From: Littorina saxatilis
Lineage: Eukaryota > Mollusca > Gastropoda > Littorinimorpha > Littorinidae
Assembly: GCF_037325665.1 (NCBI RefSeq)
Contig: NC_090260.1
Location: 47,460,050-47,524,049 of the forward strand
Reading direction: 5' to 3'
Length of the DNA: 64,000 nt
Shown here: in pieces, positions 22,048-33,235 of the stretch
Layout of the letters: each line of letters begins with the position of its first letter
Position numbering within the stretch: position 1 is the first letter of the stretch
The notes under the pieces: generated by a model
Databases searched by the model: none
Seen by the model: the letters and a program-made list of their open reading frames with translations, nothing else
What the model was told of the DNA's origin: nothing
Translations under genes and position numbers: made by a program

Positions 22048-25000
22048 TCAAGAATCTCCAAGACTCTCAGCCGACTGTTTTGTCTTCTTGATTTTTGTGG
22101 TCGGCAACCAGGTGGGGGGTAACTCTATCCGCTCGTCTTTGGACGGATCGTTGTGTCGTAGGACTACTCTCCCTTTCACCATCACCGACTTGACCCCGTT
22201 GACCTAGAAGCAGAAAATATTCTTTTGACATTAAAAAGATATTTAAGATCGTGAAAGAAAGTCGTGTTTCATGAAAATCTTCTCATGCACAAAAATATCC
22301 AGGCGAAAATGGATGTGAAAATTATTTATTCTTATTCAATATTTTCTGCAAATACAGTCATCAAGCTGATAACTAAAATGCACAAATAGACATTTAAAAT
22401 AAAAATTGAAAAAACTCTATTGGGGGAGAGACTAACTATTGAACTTCAGAGAACAATAATACACAGCCAACAAGACAGCTAGCCAGCCAACAAGACAGCT
22501 AGCCAGCCAACAAGACAGCTAGCCAGCCAACAAGACAGCTAGCCAGCCAACAAGACAGCTAGCCAGCCAACAAGAAACTATGACACAAACACACACACGC
22601 ATACAAATTCACACCCACACACGCATGTACACGCACACACTCACACCCACACCCACACATGCATGCACACCCACACATGCATGCACACACACACATACTC
22701 ACACCCCCCCCACACACACACACAAACTCACACACACATCAAAATTATCATTGTGTGCACTTACAGTAATTCTGAAGTTGAACTCTTCGGGCCCTGTGAT
22801 GGCTTCTTGGGGCAGGGTGATGCAGCTTTCTTTTACTTCCACACCCTGAAAACACACCAACAAAATCATTCTTCTTCTTCTGCTGGGCTCATGGGCTGAA
22901 ACTCCCACATTCACTTGGGTTTTTTTTTCTTTGCAGCTTTCTTTTACTTCCACACCCTGAAAACACACCAACAAAATCATTCTTCTTCTTCTGCGCTCAT
23001 GGGCTGAAACTCACACGTTCACTTGTGTGTTGTTTTTTCTTTGCAGGAGTGGGTTTTTACATGTATGACGGTTTTACCCTGCCATTTAGGCAGCCATACG
23101 CCAATTTTGGAGGATGCTGGATTACATGATCTTTCCGTGCGTACATGCACTTGGTCTTGTGCTTGCATGTATACACAAAACAGAATAAGGCACTAGCAGG
23201 TCGGCACATAAGTTGACCTGGGAGATCGGAAAAATCAACACCCTTAACCCACCAGGGGCAGCCAGGATTTAAACAGTCAACCTTCTGCACAGGAGGCCAG
23301 CGTCGAATCCCGGCCGTGGCCGCCTGGTGGGTTAAGTGTGGAGATTTTTCCGATCTCCCAGGTCAACTTATGTGCAGGCCTGCTAGTGCCTTATCCCTCT
23401 TCGTGTGTACATGCAAGCACAAGACAAAGTGCGCACGGAAAAGATCCTGCAATCCATGTCAGAGTTCGGTGGGTTATATTATAGAAACACGAAAATACCC
23501 AGCATGCTTCCTCCGAAAGCGGCGTATGGCTGCCTTAATGGTGGGGTAAGAACGGTCATACACGTAAAGTTCCACTCGTGCAAAAACACGAGTGTACGTG
23601 GGAGTTTCAGCCCACGAACGCAGAAGAAGAAGAAGTGGGGGGGAGGGGTGGGGGGGGTGACAGCTTCAGTTTAAAACGAACTAATTGCGACAAGGTGAGT
23701 CAGCTACACAGTGGAAAGAAGTCATGTGACGTTGCTGTGTACAGTGGATTCCCTCTTAATGAGACCTCCACAAATCCGGAAAAATATCAGGTTTGAAAAA
23801 GGAGGGATTCTTCAATCAGGGGTCTTAACAGGGGTGGGGGGGTCATGCTGTATCCTCTTTTCAGGACAGTCCCATCCAGGTACTCACAGCCTTTCTGAGA
23901 GCGACTCGGACGTTCTTGGGGGTGAGCACCCAGCTGTTGTCTCCTGACATGGGCACCTTCAGGTACATCCCCGCCAGCTGCTTCACCGTCTGTAATCATG
24001 ATAACGATCAAAACAAGGCATCGCATGTTTACCAAATTCCACAGAAGAAAATCACCTGCAAATGGATATTAAAACCTCATCTACAAAAAGCCAACCGAAA
24101 GAACTTCAATCGATGTTAATTGTTACTTGATCATGACAGATGCCTTGGACTAATGCTAATGTTACAACACAGCTTTTCTTTTTTCCAATTTCTTTCTTTA
24201 TTTGGTGTTTAACATCGTTTTCAACCACGAAGGTTATATCGCGACGGGGAAAGGGGGGAGATGGGATAGAGCCACTTGTTAATTGTTTCTTGTTCACAAA
24301 AGCACCAATCAAAAAATTGCTCCAGGAGCCTGCAACGTAGTACCCAATATTGACGGACTGTGTGATGATATCTTCTGCTATGGTCTGTTGAGACAGTGAT
24401 ATCAAAATCGAGACCGGAGGTCGAGATTTTGATATCACTGTCGAAACAGACCAATAGCAGAAGATATCGTCACACAGTCAGTCAATGTTAGATATATTGC
24501 TAATTCTCTGGACATTTTGTATTTACTGTAAAGAAATTACAAAAGTATTTGTCTCAGTTTTGGCTGTTCCATATCCCTCCCTCTGATTATTATTTCTTTT
24601 TGTTCATTCACTCTTTTCTTGTACTTTTCAGTATTTAAAAATGTCTTTTCTTTGAAAAAGTCTAGTCACTTGCTCAACTAAATTCTGGGATCATTACATT
24701 TTCATATATATTTGTTTGTTTTTAAATGTAGGTGTTTTTGTTTTTGAAGTGGGGAAGCAATAAAGAGGTCGTCGATATCAAAACTGATATCGACGGAAAT
24801 GTCGTCGATATCACTTTTACAATGAGCTCAGTTTTGCCCAATTGACCAATGGAAATCCACGTAACATATGAAATAGCAATATTACAATATATTACCTTAC
24901 TGGGAGAATGCAAGTTTCCAGCACAGAGGACTTAACATTTCTTACATACTGCTTGACTAAAATCTTTACAAACATTGACTATATTCTATACAAGAAACAC

Positions 25001-28000
25001 TTAACAAGGGTAAAAGGAGAAACAGAATCCGTTAGTCGCCTCTTACGACATGCTGGGGAGCATCAAGTAAATTCTTCTCCCTAACCCGCGGGGGGTCTTT
25101 TTCACCCTTTGATTACAGATATCATGCACACCAGCGCCCACCCTTCACTACCAGAAGAAAAGAAACACACACAAAACCCAAGTCTGCACCTCCTCTTGAA
25201 AATGTACACATGTATACATTCAGGGATTGGCTTGGGCGTCGGTCATCGGTCTTTTGCCATGTTAAATTCGGAAAAGACCGACACACATGGGTCTCAATCC
25301 GTCAACTGACTGATAGACACGCAGCAGTCAGTCAGCTCGCCTTATTTTTGTCTGCTGTCTTTTTCTTTCTTTTTTCCCCCATTCCTTACTTAATTGAAAT
25401 GAATATGTTTATTGTGTCCTCAGACCTTTTATTCTTCTTCATGTAAGTCCATTGGAAAATAAACAAGAAAATGAAAAAAAGATTTGAATTTTCCTCTCAT
25501 TTGTACATTGTAAACAACTTTCAGAAGTTTCTCCTCCCTGCCGTAAAGCACAATTGCGGCAGTCCCGTGGTGGAAGGAAAGTTTATTTTCTTGACTGATT
25601 GGTTTGCAAAATGACTGATTGATTCATGGCTGAGTCAGTCAATGGACCTCTAGTGGACAAAACCCAATCCAATCCCTGTACATTAGTAACAGTCACATAC
25701 ATATGTCAAAACAATCAGAATGCACACCACCTACCATTTCACCGTACACTCCCAGAGGTTTTGCTTCTTCTTTTATTCCTTTCTCCTGTACAAACAAACA
25801 AAAGAAAGAAAGTCAAAAATAATATTGTTGCAGACATTTTTCTTTTACCACAGTAACAATTATGACTACAAACTCTTTATCCGAAGAAAACTGCAACATG
25901 AACAAATAATAATAGTTGCTGTTTTCTTGTGAGTACATTTGTTATTGTTATCCGGTTCGAGTTCCTCTCACCCGCAGTCCCTTGTTCCATTTATTTGTTA
26001 TCCTACATTCTACACTTGCATGCCTTCTGCTTCAAACTTCAAAAAGTCAAAGTGTGTGCAAATTGAAGACTTTCATTTCTTCAAAGTTGTAAAATCTCTG
26101 ACGTCAAAAGCTGAAAGATGCCACAACAAGATTAGCATCATGTGTAGGTTCACACAAATTCTTCCAGAGGATTAACAACAAATTCAAAAGTGTTTCAAGA
26201 ATGAAGTTTGTCTTGGTGACTTTGTCACAATGGGCCGTGACAAAATAGGTCCATGCAAGACTGTAGTTTGACCCGACCTCATTTACATGAAATCTACATG
26301 AATGTGTGAAGAGATGGTTAAATTGTTCATTACAATGGGTGGTCTCTCTCACTAATGTAGGATCATCTTTTTGTACAGTTTGTAAATCACTAAATGACAC
26401 CTGTGTGTGATTAATTCATTAACAAATCCCAATCTACATAGGAAGCAGCTAGGCTGTTGATTCTTAATATGTAGATATCTCACAACAGAAGGATGCTCTA
26501 ATCACATGCAATAGCCTGTACAGGTCTGTGTTCCTCTACACCATCATTTTACAGGGGAAGGAATTTATTCATAAAAAAAAAATAAAAACAATGACAATGA
26601 ATTCAACAACATCAATTACTAATTAACACATATATAGCCCTCATTTTGATTATACTATGCAAGAAATTGATTCAAAATATGCATATGCAATCATCTCGAA
26701 AGGGGGTACACAATGCACGCAGCGAACCGTCAACAAAACTAATACTGAGGTGGATGCCGGGGGGTGGATGGGGGGTTTGCAGGACTGAAAAAGTCGCTGA
26801 ACTTGCTTGCTGGCCGCCGCGCTGCTACTAATGACTTCGGTACTCGCTCTCTCTCGGACTCCCCCTTATCGGTTACCATTGTTTCATTCCAGATGGCTCT
26901 CCTTCACTCATCACCTACCCCCTGCCCTCCAACCCTCTTCCATTCCCCGCATTCGTTCCCACGGGACTTGCTATCACTTCCCCCTGCATTACCTCTACAC
27001 CCCCCTCTTTTCCCGCATATCTGTCTCGTTTAAATAGAGTTTATTGTCGCTAACCGCTCCCTCTAAACTCACACTTTGCCTCCCCTATTTATTTTTTCGG
27101 CAAACACTTTTGCGTTTTCGGCGGAACAAAAAAATTTTTTGCGGAAATTTGCCTTTTGGCGGACAATTCCCATTCCTGACATCATTCATCCTTCAACATT
27201 TATCACTCAAGGAAACCTAGAGTTTGATATACATGTTAGCAGTTCATTGTTACGACACACTTCTGATGTAAATGTCAAGTATACAAGACATTTATTCACA
27301 ACATTAGGACAAAACAGACAGACATATAACATACCATTCGTCCACAAGTAATAACGGAACATAACATGCAGATTACAATACTGATAAAAAGAAACCTGGC
27401 TGGTTTTATTCCACGATAATTCTGGTACAGATCTGTGGCTGCATGTGAACATGCTAGTGTACATACAGGAAGGCTGGTACAGATCTGTGGCTGCATGTGA
27501 ACATGCTGGTGTACATACAGGAAGGCTGGTACAGATCTGTGGCTGCATGTGAACATGCTGGTGTACATACAGGAAGGATGCTACAGTGGAACTCCCCCTT
27601 TAAGATCACAACCTGATTTCATTCCTCTGCTTTTGGAATTTACAGAGGTTGACGTGAACAGAAAATTTGAAAAATGAAAATTGGAAAAAAAGGTGAAGTA
27701 AACAGTGATGGCGCCAATATTTTTCAAACCGGTACGCAAACTTTTATGATTAAAAAAAAAGGTAGGCTGGTCATTGGAACTAGTACGAGTCCAACTCAGA
27801 GTACTGGTTTTGTTGTTTTACCAGCAAAAAAAAAGGTAGTTCTAAAACTCATCCGGTAGGTTATACCGGCAGCCAATTATTTTCCAGTATTTTCTCATTT
27901 TAACCGGTAAAATAACGGTAATTACTGGCTAATGCAAATACTGGTAAAGGGTGGAAAACCACATTTGTGTGTGTGGAAGGAGTATATATACTGTACCTGC

Positions 28001-29699
28001 TTTTCCCTGGTGAACTTCTCCACGTTCTCGTCTGTTGCGTACACAGCCTGGCCGGCAGGAAAGAGTTTTCCGCGGAACAGTCGTCTCTTCACCGTCACTG
28101 TGTCGCCACGGATACCCACGCCTGCAGTGGGAAAATATGATTAGGCAAAAAAAAAAAAAAGTTGTATGTTTCTGGTTTGTTTGTTTGTTTGTTTATTTGT
28201 TGCTTAACGTCCAGCCGACTACGCAGAGCCATATCAGGACGAGGAAGAGGGGGATGAAGGGGGCCACTTGTCAAGCGATTCCTGTTTACAAATGCACTAA
28301 CCCATTACTTGTGTCCCAGCAGGCTTTAGTAAAACTAAATTAATACCTACTGGAAGATTACCAGTTTCCAGTATGTTAAAATAGGCTTAACCTATCTACT
28401 GCTGGACTTACATCAGAACACTAACAGATTAAACTATACATGAATCGCGAGACAAGCGGCAAGAGAAGAGATTTTTGGAAAAAATACAGGTGAATGAGCA
28501 AGAAGGCAGAAAAAAGAAAAGAATTCATGAAGAAAAAGAGAGCATGACAGGAAAGAGGAACCAAAAATCTACCTAACAGCAAACTAAAAAGCTCCTGCAG
28601 TTCCAAAAACAGGAGGGGCCTTTAATTTCATAACCGCAGTGCCCCACTGCGGGATATGTTTCTGGTAACATGGCTACACAAAATAGGGTAGGTAGGGATT
28701 TATTTTGTTTTGTTGGTCAGGGTAGAAAATAACTATACAGTGACGCAAAGAGACTGGACTTACTATACAAAGAGAAAGACAACACATTACAAAACAAATG
28801 AGACAAAAGGGATGCGGGGTTATCCCCCTTGTGTTGTCTGCCGCCTGTTACTTTTGTTTTGACGCTTTTTTTTCTTTTGTTTTTACAAATGCAATAAAAA
28901 AAAAGTCTAGGGTCGGCGGAAAAAAACTAGGTAGGGTCGGGTGACCAGAAACATACAATTTCTTTTTTTTCCTTATGGTTAGTCGTGTGAGACAAACTGA
29001 CAGCTAAGGTGAGGACAACAGTTAACACACTCTGAACGATTTTCCCTCTTCCATTTACCCATAACAAAGACTATGCCCATAGTTGTACCCCATGTATATA
29101 TTGAGGCTATATTTTGCAAGAGTATTTCAAAGTGTGACCACCAAAGTTCTAACCTTCAACAAAGTCTGTGAGGATGCATGTGATGTCAGGTGTCTTGTGG
29201 GCGTGCACCCTGTCCACAAAGTTCAGCACGCGGTTCTTCTGCGTCACCTTGGGCAGCGCGCCTTTCCTCGCCAGCTTGGGGGGGAACATCTGCTCCATGA
29301 TCACTGTCGTCTGCAACACACTTTTTTTTTTTTAAACTGCACATACACCATCGAACACGCATGTTCATGACATGTGCACCTCTTTCCGGCATGTACATGC
29401 GCCCTTTTATGTTCACTCTCACACACTTTCAAGGTTACACGTACTCATTCAATCACTTAACTTACATTAAATATGCACAAAACACACACACACACACGCG
29501 CACACTCTGACAAAGTTTGTGAAACACACACACACTAACACACACAAACACTGACACACACACACAAACGCACAGAGGATGATCAACAACGTCTACTACT
29601 TACTCGCACATGCTCCAGGTTTAGCAAAGGTGCATCTTTATGTGTTGTCAGCAGTCGTTGACTGCACTGACGGGTCGACTGCAATGCCGTTCGCAACAT
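22048..29699 (-). CDS. MRPL9: Mitochondrial ribosomal protein bL9m, seven exons
   Basis: Exons on the minus strand: 29699-29604, 29310-29154, 28121-27997, 25785-25735, 23989-23888, 22845-22765, 22203-22048. All introns are GT-AG and all phases agree, giving 255 residues from ATG 29699 to TGA at 22050-22048. The first exon is an Arg-rich, acid-poor mitochondrial targeting peptide (MLRTALQSTRQCSQRLL). Exons 2-3 read ILTDFVEGVGIRGDTVTVKR and LFPAGQAVYATDENVEKF, matching human MRPL9 (VENVGVRGDLVSVKK, LLPQGLAVYASPEN), the bL9 rRNA-binding N domain. Later exons match its C-terminal part (ITLPQEAITGPEEFNFRIT then VNGVKSVMV). The length is close to the human 267. The product belongs to the large mitoribosomal subunit. 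Introns hold SINEs, MITE ends and minisatellites. The last exon is duplicated at 63633-63478. Confidence 0.95.
22466..22575. repeat. 20-bp minisatellite in MRPL9 intron 6
   Basis: About five and a half copies of agccagccaacaagacagct. The same array occurs at 63893-64000. Confidence 0.95.
22576..22738. repeat. CA-rich simple sequence
   Basis: Interrupted (ac)n with cgcatacac and catgcatgc variants in MRPL9 intron 6. Confidence 0.9.
22819..23002. repeat. Tandem duplication covering the 5' end of MRPL9 exon 6
   Basis: The block with gcagctttcttttacttcca to attcttcttcttctgc is present at about 22822-22882 and again at about 22933-22993. The second, upstream copy repeats the exon 6 acceptor (ttttcag on the minus strand) and the first 24 coding bases (GVEVKESC), then runs into non-coding sequence. 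It is a decoy acceptor, not a second exon. Confidence 0.8.
23040..23640. mobile_element. Head-to-head pair of SINE copies (large inverted repeat)
   Basis: The left arm (about 23040-23306, minus orientation) and right arm (about 23310-23640, plus) pair over about 270 bp: 'ggcagccatacgcc' on the left and 'ggcgtatggctgcc' on the right, 'gagatcggaaaaatc' and 'gatttttccgatctc'. The plus arm ends with cgcagaagaagaagaag. A further fragment is at 46106-46243. It lies in MRPL9 intron 5. Confidence 0.75.
23742..23835 (+). mobile_element. Left end of a cagtgga-type TA MITE
   Basis: tacagtggattccctcttaa begins a fragment resembling the ends at 60878 and 27584. It lies in MRPL9 intron 5. Confidence 0.4.
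24175..25105 (-). mobile_element. SINE-like repeat (minus), interrupted by a fold-back element
   Basis: The reverse of the family at 6150-6490: 'ggtgtttaacatcg' and 'gttatatcgcgacgggg' at 24200-24245 and, after the interruption, 'actgggagaatgcaagtttcc' at about 24900 followed by further body. Located in MRPL9 intron 4. Confidence 0.6.
24346..24890. mobile_element. Fold-back element with 66-bp arms
   Basis: The left arm begins ttgacggactgtgtgatgat (24350) and the right arm ends cacacagtcagtcaa (24484), nearly perfect over 66 bp with a loop of 3-4 bases. A second small inverted motif, gtcgatatc, recurs at 24770-24815. The SINE copy at 6300 shows the uninterrupted sequence. Confidence 0.65.
26745..27072 (-). 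mobile_element. Fossil terminal repeat of a tyrosine-recombinase retrotransposon
   Basis: The minus strand matches, with divergence, the A repeat of the element at 38435-50215: 'gtttaaatagagttta', 'gagacagat' and the following 'ggtggatgccgg' motif. No coding part accompanies it. An old, broken remnant of the same family in MRPL9 intron 3. Confidence 0.5.
27422..27577. repeat. 52-bp minisatellite, three copies
   Basis: Three near-identical units starting ctggtacagatctgtggctg at 27422, 27474 and 27526, in MRPL9 intron 3. A short left end of a cagtgga-type MITE (27584) follows. Confidence 0.95.
28177..28654 (-). mobile_element. 478-bp SINE-like element (minus), with 12-bp target duplication
   Basis: Bounded by tatgtttctggt at 28165-28176 and 28655-28666. 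The minus strand reads cccgcagtggggcactgcgg at its start and ends gacgttaagcaacaaataaa then (caaa)n. Full copies are at 58211-58684 and 61900-62384. It lies in MRPL9 intron 2. A 61-codon open stretch in all copies is not a gene. Confidence 0.88.
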
Positions 29700-30194
29700 T
29701 GCTGTGCGGCGTGTGCCGACGTGAAGTGCAACTCAAATCTGAAACAAGGTGCAACAACTTATTCCGGAAATCAATCGTGGAAATAATTGATCATGAACGA
29801 TTTTAACACTTGATTACAGCCACGCAACGAAGTATAGCACGCAAGGCAACGTCACGTTGAAAACCGTACCTTCTCCAGGTCACACGCTGCCACAGGAAGT
29901 TAACTTATTCGCAGACCTCAATAATAGGCCCGCACTCAAGGTCATTGATGAAAATCTTGGACCATACATATATATTATATAATTATATGCATTATTCATA
30001 TTATTCATGTAACTTGACACTTTTTCAGGATATGTTGTCATATAACAATATGATATTTATATGCTTCTGTCAAATAAAATAAAAGTGGGTGTACATTGAA
30101 GCGCGGTACAGCTGTTCGCTATATCCGGTCACAGGCTGCTACTTGTTGAATTATCCGAATCTGTTTCATAGATTGTACCTTCTTTCCCTGAACC
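29700..30194. promoter_or_regulatory. Candidate divergent promoter of MRPL9
   Basis: Upstream of the MRPL9 ATG an ETS-type site (ccggaaat, 29764-29771) lies about 65 bp away and another ggaagt at about 29896. ETS sites are common in promoters of mitoribosomal genes. At 30195 on the plus strand ATG is followed directly by a gtaagt donor and preceded by accttctttccc, which looks like a first exon of a divergent gene. No TATA box is evident. This is inference from motifs only. Confidence 0.35.
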
Positions 30195-30570
30195 ATGGTA
30201 AGTTTTCAGAAATAGTGTATTATTTGTAACGTTTTAAGAGGATGAGATACTTTCTACTGCCAATGCTATTTGTGGGAATAAGTGAGATAACTTCCTATTT
30301 CTCCAACTCAAAGGTTTGTGTTGTCAGATTGGCTTGAAGAGTTCATGCACAGTGCGGAGTCACTGTATTCTATTCTACTGGGATTTTTGTCAGTTCAGCG
30401 AGTGTCTGCCAGCAGCAAAGTTTGTAGCTGGCGGGCTAATTATAGTCGAACTGGCGAGGCCGCGAGCCCGCCAGCCGAGCCTACAACACGCGTTTTATCT
30501 AGGTCACTCTCTGAAACATGTCTTCTTCTTCTTTCTTTAGACTGCCGCCTTCATCAAGGTGAAGATTCTG
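30195..30570 (+). other. Possible first exons of a gene divergent from MRPL9
   Basis: ATG at 30195-30197 is followed by gtaagt. The next good acceptor is ctttctttag (AG at 30539-30540), after which ACTGCCGCCTTCATCAAGG reads TAAFIK in phase with the ATG. The putative exon runs into a SINE fragment at about 30571. The product MTAAFIKVKIL matches nothing I recognise. If real, the remaining exons must lie beyond the repeats or are lost. Confidence 0.25.
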
Positions 30571-30690
30571 CAGACAATTATTAACTGTGCCTAAGCAATT
30601 TTGCCAGGAAAGACCCTTTTGTCAATCGTGGGATCTTTAACGTGCACACCCAATGTAGTGTACACGGGCGGAGGGTTCGGACACATGTCG
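30571..30690 (-). mobile_element. Fragment of the (ttga)-tailed SINE
   Basis: Reverse match to the body of the SINE at 17526-17940, including gtgggatctttaacgtgcac. Confidence 0.8.
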
Positions 30691-30714
30691 TACAAATGTC
30701 GGTCTGTGAAAGAT

Positions 30715-31384
30715 ACGTGTTTGTTGATGTGAAAACACTGAAAATGGGATCGTTTCCGTGACTTGAATTTTGGATTACCGTCATCTTGTGTATATTGTTC
30801 CTCTGATATTCAGGCTTTGTGTATGTGCAACCTAGAGGTCCGTGTGTAATTCGGTTTGTTTGATTTTGAAGTAATTCTGCTATCGACTGTACCGGCAGGT
30901 CGTTCTTTGTTCCACTTCCAATAAGCAGAACGTGCGCATTGTATACCATTTTGTAACCACGCTCAATGTTTATACCAACTACCTACTGTGATTCTGATGT
31001 TGCCGTCAGTAAGTACTTAGTCTAAACTGTGTCATAGAGTGAGAATAAGTGCGTGGGATGTTTTTGTGTTTGACTTTGGAGCAGTTTTGTTTCGTTAATC
31101 TATGCGCCTTGATCAGTGCATGCACGGTTTGAAACAGGCATTCGACTCTCAATAGCGCTGCTCGCGCGCTCCCACCTGCAGCCTGGCCTTATCAACACAG
31201 CCAGAGCAGGCCGCGACCTACTAACTGCTAAGACAAAGAGTGGTTTCGGGCGCCACTGTGGATGGGATGGGTGGGAGGGAAATGGGGGAGGAAAGGGTAA
31301 ATAGGCGGGAGGGAGTGGACTTGGCCAGTTATTTTTAACTCACGCCAGCAGTGTAGCTGACAGTACCTGTAATGGAATACAGTG
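30715..31384 (+). mobile_element. Deleted relative of the RAG1-N-like transposon
   Basis: 30755-31145 matches 8610-9010 and 31150-31384 matches 12020-12280, ending in the same gaatacagtg terminus; everything between, including both ORFs, is missing. The left terminus is not recognisable. Its right end abuts the zinc-finger-locus sequence that leads into the exon at 31490. Confidence 0.7.
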
Positions 31385-31489
31385 GAGTGGGTGACGAATA
31401 ATTTTCTTCAGAGAGTTCTACAGTTCTTAAAGGTATGTAAACATTTTCATCACAAGACTTACAAAAGATTTTTGCATTTTCTGTTACAG

Positions 31490-31677
31490 CACCAGCAGGT
31501 GAAGATTTCAAGACAGACAAAACAGTCAACATGCAGATGGAGCGTTCATCAGAAATACCAACATCGTCCAGTGCTGACAGCAACGTTGTTTGGCTGAAAC
31601 TAGAGGCAGCTGAAATACCAACATCGTCCAGTGCTTACAGTGAAGTTGTTAGGCAGAAACAAGGGGCAGCTCCAAGC
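31490..31677 (+). pseudogene. N-terminal exon copy of the zinc-finger gene
   Basis: Acceptor tctgttacag (AG 31488-31489), then APAGEDFKTDKTVNMQMER and two EIPTSSSA repeats (WLKLE, then VVRQKQ), and a gtgagt donor at 31678. A matching aag/gtatgt donor lies 57 bp upstream of the acceptor (31433). The coding sequence is open, but no zinc fingers follow in this region, so it is a partial copy unless it splices to a distant array. Confidence 0.65.
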
Positions 31678-31905
31678 GGTGAGTGTGTAATGTGATATTC
31701 AGTGTGTGTCAAAGATGGAGAGCGGTGAGTGTGTAACGTGATATTGTGTGTGTCAAAGATGGAGAACTATGTTGTCGAAGAGTCATAAGCCTGTAGTGTG
31801 ATGGAGACAACTCCAAGCGGTGAGTGTGTAACGTGATATTGTGTGTGTAAAAGATGGAGCACCGTGTTGTTGAAGAGTCATCAGCCTGTAGTGTGATGGA
31901 AGGTT
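31672..31905 (+). repeat. Tandem repeat around a duplicated donor site
   Basis: Units of about 55-110 bp containing ccaagcggtgagtgtgtaac and gtgtgtcaaagatggagaac-like sequence. The gtgagt donor motif is copied two or three times. Confidence 0.7.
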
Positions 31906-32084
31906 GTGTACGTAAGGGTGAAAACTGATGAAACCCTGCAGTGGTTTTTTTCTGAAAATGCGCTTTAATGGAACGTGTTGTGCAATTATCTAAGCATGTG
32001 TATAATTATGTTGTCATAATTCACTTTACCTTTTTTAGCTGTTCAAAAATCTTCAAATACGAAGGCTCGGAAACTAAAATGATA

Positions 32085-32607
32085 CCCCATGGGAAATAAT
32101 TTCTTGAGAAACCAGTGGTTCCATTTTCAAAATTAATTCATCATCAAATGTCCACTTTGCACAGGGAATACCCAGGCTGTTCATTTCTGGTATGTGACCA
32201 AGTGGAGAGATTGTCTTATTCCATGCGGAGGCCTGGCCACATCTGAGATTGTGTTCCAAACTGTTTTGAGATATGTTTACACAAGAAGGAATGTGCCGCT
32301 AAGTGTCATCTCTTTCTGTCTTTCGTGAACATATCTTCTTCTCTTTCAGGAAGAGAATCATTCTGTCTTTTTAGAGTTAATAATTTTGATCTTTTAGGAA
32401 TGTTCTCTTTCATACATTCAGAAAAGGTCTGTAAACATGTTCTCACGATGAAGAGAAGACTTCAAACAGATTTATGAATTTTCTGTTTCAGCACCAGCAG
32501 GTGAAGATTTCAAGAGAGAGAAAGCAGTGTGCGTACAGATGGAGCGTCCAACAGAAATACCAACATCGTCCAGTACTTACAGTATGGTGATGAAGACAAC
32601 TCCAAGC
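32085..32607 (+). pseudogene. Second N-terminal exon copy with its upstream intron
   Basis: 32085-32440 is a diverged copy of 53360-53666 (ctttctgtctttcgtgaac, then gaagagaatcattctgtctt). The upstream exon has stops here. After acceptor ctgtttcag the exon 32491-32607 reads APAGEDFKREKAVCVQMER and one EIPTSSS unit, then ccaagca before a gtgagt donor. No fingers follow. Confidence 0.6.
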
Positions 32608-32609
32608 AG

Positions 32610-33225
32610 TGAGTGTGTAACGTGATGTTGTGTGTGTGAACAGTGATGAGTGATCATGTACATTCAGTTATTGATTACTTGATACAGGTTTTAGATGTAA
32701 AAAATATTCGATTTACAGCAGTAAGCTAGGTTTCCAAGAGAACGACTGTTTTATGACTTTTGACACGTAAAATATTTTGGTATGTTAAAAAAGAAGGGCC
32801 ATAAAGTTTCTTTTCTACCCCTACACTATGAGTTAAAAGGACAATGTTTCTTTTCGACCCCTAAACAATGAGTTAAAAGGACAATGCTTCTCGCATATCC
32901 TTGCTCAGGTCTCTTTGGGCTTAAAGTCATGTAGAAAATTATCTGGTTTCATTGACTTTTTTTGCACAGAGTTGAACACTGCATTTTTTCAACAAATTTC
33001 AGTCATGTAAATTGTCTGCCCAAAAGGCAAAAGTGTCCACCACAAAAATAAATGGGGGAGGCAAAAAAACTGATTTTAATGGTAAACTCGGAGCTCAGAT
33101 GACACCAAATGGTGTTGGGTTCTTTGGAGACCCGGACCCCCCTATTCAAAGCGCCTTTGCTTCGCACCAGTAACTGGATGCAAAGCGTCTTCGATTGCTA
33201 TTACTTCAAAATGCCTTTTTTACTT
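32610..33225. other. Non-coding stretch
   Basis: It contains a tandem 'ttcttttc(t/g)acccctaaac' duplication near 32808-32885. No gene is seen. Confidence 0.4.
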
Positions 33226-33235
33226 TTTACATTTT

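Larger units (their letters stand above)
6653..22575 (+). repeat. Left copy of the duplicated locus
   Basis: Colinear with 53722-64000: zinc-finger exon, finger array, hAT-like insertion, spacer, MITE end, MRPL9 last exon, minisatellite. It has three private insertions (8419-12280, 13673-19236, 19335-20070). Confidence 0.85.

Noticed and set aside
22466-22575. Regular 20-bp repeats resembling a CRISPR array
   Set aside because: There are no spacers between units and the genome is eukaryotic; it is a minisatellite.
28421-28606. 61-codon open frame repeated at 58218-58442 and 61947-62132
   Set aside because: It lies in a SINE-like element with a retroposon tail and target duplications; conservation reflects recent copying.
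31378-31432. First exon of a zinc-finger gene at the right end of the deleted transposon
   Set aside because: The sequence up to 31384 is the transposon terminus; only the aag/gtatgt donor at 31433 is shared with the other copies, so an exon here is unproven.
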